A DNA stretch of 40,967 nt from an uncultured Pseudomonadota bacterium (GTDB lineage: Bacteria; Pseudomonadota; Alphaproteobacteria; Rs-D84): assembly GCA_947307295.1 (NCBI GenBank), contig CAMZIQ010000001.1, forward strand, positions 1 to 40,967, in the 5' to 3' direction. The position numbers were made by a program, and so were the translations under genes. Below are positions 34,349 through 40,967 of this stretch, piece by piece. The first letter of the stretch is position 1. Every line of letters begins with the position of its first letter. The notes under the pieces were generated by a model, which worked only from the letters and a program-made list of their open reading frames with translations, did not search any database and had not been told where the DNA came from.

Positions 34349-35554
34349 CTATTCACCCCTAAACAGCGCCCTGCGAAAGACGAACTCGTCCTGGACGGAG
34401 TTCGCGCAGTTCCGCGCACAGTCGCTCTCGCAAATGGACGCGGAATCGTCGTCGACACAAAACACCCACACAGAGGACGAATTGGGCAAAACCTGTTCCC
34501 TGTCATTGGTCGGGGTAAAATGTGTGACATTACACCAACAATATTTCTTTTCGCCGGATGCCGAATCCAGTGCACTTTTGTTCGCCAGCCAATCTGACCT
34601 ATTGCCACCCCATCCCCAAACATGATTATCGCCAGATCTGCCGCTGCACATTGACATACCACGAACCGTGCCATAGGCAAATAAAATCTCCCATTCACCA
34701 TTTGTCAAACCGTTACTGTTATCCGTTCTAAATGAAGTAGTCATCTTCCAACCATCTTCTCTCAAAGGTTTCCATCTGCAATGGTCTTCGTCCCAATTAA
34801 CTGACATAGCCAAATCAACCGAATCCAATGTCACCGTGGTTGATGCCTTTGCAATAAGATCTGTGAACACTTTAAAAACTGCTTCGGTTTTAAGATGTTC
34901 GCGCATGGTTGTAATACAAGAACCCGCACAATCAGATTTACACCCATCTTTTTTCTTTAAAAATACGTACGAATCTGTCCCTTTTTTAGCACACCAACAA
35001 TTATCACCATCAGCAGATAATTCATCGTTTTTGGCCAGCCATTCATTTTTATTGTTTTTAAAATTTAAATTATCATTATTGCCGTCTTTGGCACTACATT
35101 TTGCAACACCAGTTAGTTCTGTCTTACCCCATTCACCATACCATTCACCAGCACCCAATTTATACAAATCACTGTTTAATTCTTTGGCGCTGTCTATTTC
35201 TTTGTATCCGTATGTTTCAATCATTGGAACATTCGCGCCAACTGAATTTTTCGCAGCTTCTAATTTTTCTATTTCTTTGTTAAGTTCGCTTATCTTGTTT
35301 TTGTTATTTGTTATGGTTGTTTCGTTTGATTTTATCTTAGTAGCTTCTGCTATGTTTACACCGACACCAACCGCAGTTAATCCCAATGTGGATATGCCCG
35401 CTATCTTTAACCCTTTGGTTGAACCAGAACATTTTTCCAAACGTGCAACCTTTTGCTGTTTCGTTTTTATCAAAGATTCTATTTGCGCATCATAACACAA
35501 ACCCAAACCGGGAACCAACCCCAATATCAATGCTGTTGCCCATTTTGCTTTCAT
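34349..35554 (-). CDS. Exported Cys-rich protein with two CWC modules, 401 aa
   Basis: Signal-peptide-like N-terminus (1-20), a lone Cys at 42, a Gly/Ala-rich hydrophobic segment (about 48-70), a coiled coil (about 75-105), then two copies of a Cys-Trp-Cys module: about 135-232 (CWC at 186-188) and 286-401 (CWC at 339-341). Both share a W-L-A-x-(N/K) segment before the CWC and a Cys-x-x-x-Cys-Ala-x-x-Cys cluster after it. The same module ends the giant protein at 11408. The first 105 residues match the 116-residue neighbour. Function unknown. It follows that neighbour by 9 bp (operon), with aggat before the ATG. Confidence 0.8.
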   Translation of the reverse strand: MKAKWATALILGLVPGLGLCYDAQIESLIKTKQQKVARLEKCSGSTKGLKIAGISTLGLTAVGVGVNIAEATKIKSNETTITNNKNKISELNKEIEKLEAAKNSVGANVPMIETYGYKEIDSAKELNSDLYKLGAGEWYGEWGKTELTGVAKCSAKDGNNDNLNFKNNKNEWLAKNDELSADGDNCWCAKKGTDSYVFLKKKDGCKSDCAGSCITTMREHLKTEAVFKVFTDLIAKASTTVTLDSVDLAMSVNWDEDHCRWKPLREDGWKMTTSFRTDNSNGLTNGEWEILFAYGTVRGMSMCSGRSGDNHVWGWGGNRSDWLANKSALDSASGEKKYCWCNVTHFTPTNDREQVLPNSSSVWVFCVDDDSASICESDCARNCANSVQDEFVFRRALFRGE

Positions 35555-35563
35555 TTTTTTATC

Positions 35564-35914
35564 CTATTTTGATTCTAATTCTGTTTTCTGTGTTTCCAAT
35601 TTTTCTATATCTTGGTTCTGTTGATTTATCGTTGCCTTTTGATTTGATAACTTTTTACCCTGAACTGCAGCCGCAATACCAGTAGAAACCACACCTGCAC
35701 CGCCGATAACTGTCGCGGCTATCCAGCCCTTTTTCTTTCTTTCACATTTTTCAATTTCTACATCCAACAAACGATTATCAGTTTCCAATGTAGTTATTAT
35801 TTTTTGCCTTTGTTCAGGCGTATATTCTATCGCAGGATTGTATTCCAATGTTTCAGCACGACAAACACCCACCATCATTAACGTTATTGGTATTACCAGC
35901 AATTTTATCTTCAT
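35564..35914 (-). CDS. Exported coiled-coil hypothetical protein, 116 aa
   Basis: Signal peptide (about 1-20), a charged helix ending EIEKCERKKKG, a Gly/Ala/Val hydrophobic segment (about 66-86) and a Gln/Glu-rich coiled coil to the end. The order and several residues match the first 105 residues of the next gene, so one arose from the other by duplication and loss or gain of the CWC part. Ribosome binding site aaagggg. A TATAAT (35939-35944, minus) lies upstream. Confidence 0.7.
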   Translation of the reverse strand: MKIKLLVIPITLMMVGVCRAETLEYNPAIEYTPEQRQKIITTLETDNRLLDVEIEKCERKKKGWIAATVIGGAGVVSTGIAAAVQGKKLSNQKATINQQNQDIEKLETQKTELESK

Positions 35915-35979
35915 ATTTTTCCCCTTTGTAATGTTTGAATTATATCATATTTTTTGTGTAAAAAAAATTAAAAATGTTC

Positions 35980-36009
35980 TTGCCCAAAAAATTATAAATT
36001 TGCTAATAT
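35980..36009 (+). promoter_or_regulatory. Putative promoter of the 941-residue gene
   Basis: TTGCCC (35980-35985), 18 bp, TAATAT (36004-36009). Transcription would start about 5 bases before the ATG at 36021, giving a near-leaderless mRNA. Confidence 0.35.
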
Positions 36010-36020
36010 CAGATTAAGGA

Positions 36021-38846
36021 ATGAAAAGGATAATACTGTTTTTTGCTGTATGCCTTGGTTTGTCTGTGTCCCAGACGACATTTGCCGATAATGCTGAAAC
36101 GGCGCGCGCTGCGACAAAACGCCCTGTGGCAAATACGGTTTCCACAACAACAAATTCAAATCGTTCATATACCAGCGAAACTAAACGAACCAGCAACCAA
36201 CAAAATAAAAACACCAGAACGGCAACGAAACAAAATCAACAACGTGTCGTATCACCCAGAACTTTAACTTTACCGGCTAGTGTGAAACCTCGCCCTGTGA
36301 CAACAAAACAAAATCAAACGACAACCAATGTGACTAAGCGTGTTTCTTCAACTGGGCGCAATACTGCAACTGCACGCACCGCAGATTCCAGAAAAACAAC
36401 AAACACAAAAACCACGCAAGGCAGAAGCACTCGTTCCCCGGTATACACAACCAATAACAAAAAAAGAAATGCTCGGACTGCGGAACTGAATTCTGAAAAA
36501 ATAGAATCTATTAAATCCGCTGATTATTCAAAATGCAAAACTGTGTATTATGAATGTATGGATGAATTTTGCGCAAACAAAGATACTAATTTACGGCGTT
36601 GTGCTTGCTCTTCACGAATTCACGAATTTGACGGCATAAAAAAACAACTTAGCGATGCCGAAGATAAAATGTTGGATTTCAATCAACGTTTATTGACTGT
36701 CAGTTTGGACAAAGAAGATGCTGCTGCTGTTAATGTCGCAACCGAAGGGGAACTGGCTTTTGACACCAAAGACAAATCTGAATCTGAAAAATTATTACAA
36801 AAAATTACAAAAACTTTGAACAGCTCTGGCGATTCGAAAATCAACAACAATTTGTCCGCAATATCTTTGTCTTTGGATATGGATACCGCATGGGACAGTA
36901 TCGATTCGTTATCTGGCATCGCAACAACTTCTAAAAGCGGTCTTGATTTATACAACGCTGCCAGACCTGTATGTATCGAAATGGCAAAAGAAGTTTGTTC
37001 TGATGATGAACTAAGCATCGCCCAAGACGGATACAAATTAACTATTCAACAAGATTGCAATACAGTTGCTAAATCTTATGATACACAATACAACAAAGCG
37101 ATGGAAAAAATTCATGAAAGTGGCGCTTTGCTTGATATATCCAGATTAACTGTTCATCAACAAAGAAATTCCGATGATATTTTAACTTGTAAAAAGAAAA
37201 TTTTAAACCAATTATCAGATGTATCTGTATGCGGCGAAAATCTTTATAAATGTTTGGATATGACTGGACAATATATCGACCCCTCTACTGGTAAGGCTTT
37301 CTTGTCCGAAGATTTGTCCAATCTTTCCAATTTGTTATTAGAACCAACTGGGGATGAAAAATGGTCAAAGATTGCTCAAAATGAATCATTCGTAAAATTC
37401 CTGGATTCTAAAAAAGAATTTTTAAAACCGGCTATTGAACAATGTCGCGATATATCTGATACTGTGTGGAAAGAATTTTTGGATGACGCACTATCTCAAA
37501 TCAAATTGGCTCAAAAGGCAAAAATCGAAGAAATTCGCCAAGGTTGCACCACCTTGGTCGCAGAATGTAAAACCGATGCGTTAACTGATTTGGCTGAATT
37601 TGATTCGCGCGCTCTTTCTATATTTAGTGTTGCCGCTGACAAGACTGCCAATGAAATGTGTTCAAACATTGAAAGTTCTTGCATCGCGCTTATGGGTGAC
37701 GATACCGCAAACATTTGGGGCGGCGGTATGACTGGAATTTCTACAAACATAACTTATAACACTATAATTGACACATGCAGTCAGGTCGGACGTGATTGCA
37801 TAATTCAAAAGTGTAATGGCGTTTCCGGGAATTTCGCATTGTGTACAAATATAACTTCTGATAATCGTATGGCGATTTTAAACCGTGACGCTTGCTGGCA
37901 AGATGTACTTGATTGTGTTAATGGTGCAGACAATCTTAAAAACATGACCAATTTACCAATAATTGCCAACCGCGATGCATATTATTCTTCTACTTATTCT
38001 GTTTCTAATATCCCAACTTTGTGTAATGGTCCGTTGACAAATACAGATTTAACAGCTTGTTTAATTGCAGAACAAATTTGGGGTAATTGCGAACACGAAC
38101 CGGGAATAAATCTGCCAATACTTACATATGATATTAATTCTGATGACTTTATATCATCTAATAAAATTTTGATGCCAAATTCTGGTTCTACATTGTTGTC
38201 ATGGCTTGCAACCAATACCAATACTAATAATAATATCGCCAGTTGCAGCGCTTATGGTTGCCCGGTTAATTATCAGATGAATAACGAAACTAACACATGT
38301 GAATTATTAACAGAAAACGGCACTACACAAAGTCAAACTATTAATGTCGCTAGTAATTTAACAAACATCTGTGGAGACGACAACACACCCGCTGTCCGTG
38401 ATACATTTAGAAACTGTTGTGCCAGCGGTTATAAAAATAACGGAATTTGTGTACCAAATGATGGGGACGTCGCATTACGCCTTGTGGACGGCACATGTTC
38501 CGCAATTAATGGTTATTATTGTCCAAATTATTCCTCTGCTAATCCACGAATATTGTCTTATTACTGCATAACTTCGGGCAATTCATCAGCACCAATCACA
38601 GTCGACAACAATACATATACTTGCGATGGCAGATGGGTTATAATCGACCAATATGGAAATTATTTTGATATCGAAGGAACAACAACCCCATCGGTAAAAA
38701 TGTATTACAACCCGGACACCAACGACACATCAAATAAATGTGAATATACGTACACAACAAGTGGCTGGACTTGGTCAGGTACAAATTGCAACGCTGTTTC
38801 AGATGTCGTTCCTACAAACAACGAATTCACAATTGAATATCAATAA
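36021..38846 (+). CDS. Large secreted Cys-rich protein, 941 aa
   Basis: A signal peptide (about 1-22, ending Thr-Phe-Ala) is followed by a Thr/Lys/Arg/Gln/Asn low-complexity stretch (about 25-155), then a conserved-looking segment with CKTVYYECMDEFCANKDTN and RRCACSSRIHEFDGIKKQL (about 172-208). The middle is alpha-helical with scattered Cys; the last 250 residues are Cys-rich with CCASGYKNNGICV-like pieces. I do not recognise the family. The ATG directly follows aagga with no spacing, and the promoter predicts an almost leaderless mRNA. It ends 3 bp before the convergent pth gene. Confidence 0.82.
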   Translation: MKRIILFFAVCLGLSVSQTTFADNAETARAATKRPVANTVSTTTNSNRSYTSETKRTSNQQNKNTRTATKQNQQRVVSPRTLTLPASVKPRPVTTKQNQTTTNVTKRVSSTGRNTATARTADSRKTTNTKTTQGRSTRSPVYTTNNKKRNARTAELNSEKIESIKSADYSKCKTVYYECMDEFCANKDTNLRRCACSSRIHEFDGIKKQLSDAEDKMLDFNQRLLTVSLDKEDAAAVNVATEGELAFDTKDKSESEKLLQKITKTLNSSGDSKINNNLSAISLSLDMDTAWDSIDSLSGIATTSKSGLDLYNAARPVCIEMAKEVCSDDELSIAQDGYKLTIQQDCNTVAKSYDTQYNKAMEKIHESGALLDISRLTVHQQRNSDDILTCKKKILNQLSDVSVCGENLYKCLDMTGQYIDPSTGKAFLSEDLSNLSNLLLEPTGDEKWSKIAQNESFVKFLDSKKEFLKPAIEQCRDISDTVWKEFLDDALSQIKLAQKAKIEEIRQGCTTLVAECKTDALTDLAEFDSRALSIFSVAADKTANEMCSNIESSCIALMGDDTANIWGGGMTGISTNITYNTIIDTCSQVGRDCIIQKCNGVSGNFALCTNITSDNRMAILNRDACWQDVLDCVNGADNLKNMTNLPIIANRDAYYSSTYSVSNIPTLCNGPLTNTDLTACLIAEQIWGNCEHEPGINLPILTYDINSDDFISSNKILMPNSGSTLLSWLATNTNTNNNIASCSAYGCPVNYQMNNETNTCELLTENGTTQSQTINVASNLTNICGDDNTPAVRDTFRNCCASGYKNNGICVPNDGDVALRLVDGTCSAINGYYCPNYSSANPRILSYYCITSGNSSAPITVDNNTYTCDGRWVIIDQYGNYFDIEGTTTPSVKMYYNPDTNDTSNKCEYTYTTSGWTWSGTNCNAVSDVVPTNNEFTIEYQ

Positions 38847-38849
38847 AGA

Positions 38850-39368
38850 TTAAATTTGAATTGATTCAATAACTGATTTAATTTGTTTTAATTGTTCGCT
38901 GTCAAATTTGCCCAACACCCAATCAGATGGATTCATCGGATTATCAAAATCACGCGGGTGTCCAATGCCAATCCGAATTCTTCTGTAATCATTCCCAACC
39001 ACAGCATCAATAGATTTAATTCCGTTATGCCCTGCGCTGCTGCCACCGACTTTTTCCCGCACAGATCCCAGCTTTAAATCCATATCATCATGAATCACAA
39101 CCAAATTTTCCAATGGGATTTTATAAAAAGCCATTAATGGTCCAACTGCTTCGCCACTATTATTCATATAAGTCTGCGGCTTCACCAATATAATGTTATA
39201 GCCATCAATTTCGGTCCGCAAAGTCAAAGCATTCTTTTCTTTTTTCCATGTTGCGTCCATGGGCGCCAAAAAATCAACCGCCATAAACCCCACGTTATGA
39301 CGCGTATTTTTATATTCGTTTCCTGGATTTCCTAATCCAACAATTAAAATCGGTTTATTTTTTTGCAT
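38850..39368 (-). CDS. pth: Peptidyl-tRNA hydrolase
   Basis: Releases tRNA from prematurely dropped peptidyl-tRNA in the cytosol. The signature is complete: IVGLGNPGNEYKNTRHNVGF with Asn14 and catalytic His24, QTYMNNSG with Asn70, and VVIHDDMDL with the conserved Asp, then GGSSAGHNGIKSI. At 172 residues it is slightly short. aaaggt precedes the ATG. It is convergent with the 941-residue gene and divergent from the next barrel gene. Confidence 0.97.
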   Translation of the reverse strand: MQKNKPILIVGLGNPGNEYKNTRHNVGFMAVDFLAPMDATWKKEKNALTLRTEIDGYNIILVKPQTYMNNSGEAVGPLMAFYKIPLENLVVIHDDMDLKLGSVREKVGGSSAGHNGIKSIDAVVGNDYRRIRIGIGHPRDFDNPMNPSDWVLGKFDSEQLKQIKSVIESIQI

Positions 39369-39416
39369 TTTTATTACCTTTGGTTTATACTATAATATCA
39401 TATAAAGGAGAAAAAT

Positions 39417-39983
39417 ATGAAAATAAATTCAATATCTTTAATTTCTTTGGTTTCAACATTAACTTTTGCATCTGCAGCTAATGCTGGTGTTATCGCAGAT
39501 TTCTATGTTGGTGGTATGGCTGGTGTTGGTGGTAATACTATGTTTGCTGACCATAAAAATCATTCAGAATCCGCTACAATGTTTGGGGGAATTGCCGGTG
39601 TAGATTTACCAATTTTGCGTGCAGAAGCAGAATATGATTATTTTCAATCTTCCAATTTAGACACTAATGCGGCGATGTTAAACCTTTATGCAAAAATACC
39701 TACTACTATCATTTTGCCATATATTGGTGCTGGTATAGGTATGGTATTTGGTGGCGATGCCAGTATCACTAACGACGGGGTCAAAACAGAATACAACATT
39801 GATACAACTGCCGCTTATCAGGCTATGTTGGGTGCAACGATTGATATTTTGACTCTTCCTTTGAAATTTGATATCGAAGGACGTGCTTTGTACGCACCTA
39901 ATGTTTATACTGTTCCAGAAGTAAACATTAAACCAGACATGTTGCAATATAATGTCCGTGCAAAAGTTCGCTATATATTCTAA
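39417..39983 (+). CDS. Small outer-membrane beta-barrel protein, 188 aa
   Basis: Signal peptide (about 1-23, ending Ala-Asn-Ala) followed by a short barrel of about eight strands with Gly-rich turns (VGGMAGVGGN, YIGAGIGMVFGG) and the C-terminal Phe signature VRYIF. This fits the OmpA-like/Opacity-type eight-stranded fold. aaggag precedes the ATG and a TATAAT lies at 39391-39396. polA follows 8 bp after its stop. Confidence 0.75.
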   Translation: MKINSISLISLVSTLTFASAANAGVIADFYVGGMAGVGGNTMFADHKNHSESATMFGGIAGVDLPILRAEAEYDYFQSSNLDTNAAMLNLYAKIPTTIILPYIGAGIGMVFGGDASITNDGVKTEYNIDTTAAYQAMLGATIDILTLPLKFDIEGRALYAPNVYTVPEVNIKPDMLQYNVRAKVRYIF

Positions 39984-39991
39984 GGTTTTAA

Positions 39992-40967
39992 ATGTTAACT
40001 TTGATTGACGGAAATTCTTTGGTATTTCGCGCCTATTACGGCGTCCACAGTGCATTGACTCGTTCAGACGGTATGCCTGTGGGCGCCGTGTATGGCTTTT
40101 TTAATATGATTTTACCTTTGCTGGCCAAAGCAAAAGAAAAAGATTCTTTTGTTTGTGTGTTTGATGCTTCGCGCATAAGTTTTCGTCAAGACATTTACCC
40201 AGAATACAAAATGAACCGCAAAGAAACACCTGCGGATTTAATAACTCAATCTGAATTAATTCGAATCGGTGTTCATGAAATGGGGGTTCCAGTACTTTGT
40301 ATTCCCGGGGTCGAAGCAGATGATGTAATCGCTACACTCGCCACACAAAATTGTAATTCTGTGGATGCGACACGAATAATTACTGGCGATAAAGATTTGA
40401 TGCAATTGGTATCTGATTGTGTATTTCTTTATGATGGCATGAAAGAAAAAGAAATTCATGAACCCCAGGTTCTGGAAAAATTTGGTGTAAAGCCATCCCA
40501 GGTCATAGATGTTCAATCTTTGATGGGCGATTCAACTGATAATGTACCTGGCGTTTCTGGAATTGGTCCTAAAAAGGCATCTGAATTAATAAATGAATTT
40601 GAATCATTAGATAACCTTTATGAACATATCCAAGATGTAAAAAACGAAAGGACCCGCAATCTTTTAATAGACAACCGCGAAAAAGCTTTTATTTCTAGAC
40701 AGTTAGTCACTTTAAAACGCGATGTAAATTTAGAAGGATTAAAGATTCAACCATTTTGCTTTAACAAAAAATCCGCGCTAGATTTTGTTAAAAATAAAAT
40801 AGAAAGCAAAACGCTGATTGCTAAAATAGAAAAATTATTTCCTGATGATAAAATAACTTGCACACCTCAAATAAACGAATACGAAAAATCAATCTGCCCA
40901 GTTATTGAAATACCAGAAACACAAAAAACTATTTCTAAAATGGGCGACATAGATACTGTGACAATTT
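39992..40967 (+). CDS. polA: DNA polymerase I, N-terminal part (runs off the window)
   Basis: The first 325 codons of polA are present. They hold the 5'-3' exonuclease domain: MLTLIDGNSLVFRAYYGV at the start, then GAVYGFFNMI, the acidic PGVEADDVIATLA and ITGDKDLMQLV, and GDSTDNVPGVSGIGPKKA (helix-hairpin-helix). The polymerase domain lies beyond the end. The ATG at 39992 has aagg overlapping the stop of the preceding gene. It removes primers and fills gaps during replication and repair. Confidence 0.95.
   Translation, partial: MLTLIDGNSLVFRAYYGVHSALTRSDGMPVGAVYGFFNMILPLLAKAKEKDSFVCVFDASRISFRQDIYPEYKMNRKETPADLITQSELIRIGVHEMGVPVLCIPGVEADDVIATLATQNCNSVDATRIITGDKDLMQLVSDCVFLYDGMKEKEIHEPQVLEKFGVKPSQVIDVQSLMGDSTDNVPGVSGIGPKKASELINEFESLDNLYEHIQDVKNERTRNLLIDNREKAFISRQLVTLKRDVNLEGLKIQPFCFNKKSALDFVKNKIESKTLIAKIEKLFPDDKITCTPQINEYEKSICPVIEIPETQKTISKMGDIDTVTI

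Noticed and set aside
33932..34701. Frames on both strands through the GC-rich hairpin array
   Set aside because: Pro/Gly/Arg-rich translations dictated by palindromes; they overlap clear genes and lack ribosome binding sites.

Overview
The window looks like a chromosomal piece of an AT-rich Gram-negative bacterium, most likely an uncultured, probably host-associated alphaproteobacterium. The case rests on ribosomal protein S6, S18 and L9 sequences of alphaproteobacterial type, gene pairs such as lepB-rnc and rpsB-tsf, several outer-membrane beta-barrel proteins with signal peptides, and sigma70-like promoters (TTGACA / TATAAT). The exact order cannot be fixed from the sequence alone. No prophage, IS element or CRISPR array is visible.

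Layout. 1-2620: a truncated membrane protein, a secreted Cys protein and a lipoprotein. 2724-4040: rpsF-rpsR-rplI on the minus strand, with a roughly 100-nt foldable element between rpsR and rplI. 4225-6488: a MotA/ExbB-like plus MotB/OmpA-like stator pair. 6513-9253: a PHP phosphatase, a small basic protein and comM. 9331-11242: lepB-rnc-secG. 11408-21217 (minus): a surface-protein region with a giant 2311-residue InlB-repeat/Cys-rich protein, a small membrane protein, a bactofilin-like membrane protein and a second InlB-repeat/Cys-rich protein. 21604-22476: tRNA-Arg(TCT) followed by a partial duplication of its own 3' end, then a small pyrophosphatase-like gene ending in a tetranucleotide microsatellite. 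22477-26448 (minus): tyrS, three small unknown genes, tsf and rpsB. 26621-28364: two tandem, partly near-identical genes resembling the BtaA/DUF3419 aminocarboxypropyl transferases. 28478-33503: a secreted subtilase and three envelope proteins. 33615-34348: tRNA-Leu(AAG), a GIY-YIG nuclease gene and a GC-rich array of small hairpins. 34349-38846: two Cys/coiled-coil exported proteins and a divergent 941-residue secreted Cys-rich protein. 38850-40967: pth, a small beta-barrel protein and the start of polA.

How it fits together. Housekeeping genes (translation, secretion, DNA processing) are interleaved with many exported proteins of unknown function. A Cys-rich module with a Cys-Trp-Cys core occurs twice in the giant protein and twice in the 401-residue protein 16 kb away. 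A Cys / Gly-rich hydrophobic segment / coiled-coil architecture recurs in three proteins. The points most worth a second look are the tRNA-Leu / GIY-YIG / hairpin-array unit, the related tRNA-Arg 3'-end duplication, the structured element between rpsR and rplI that folds better as plus-strand RNA, and the shared Cys-Trp-Cys module.
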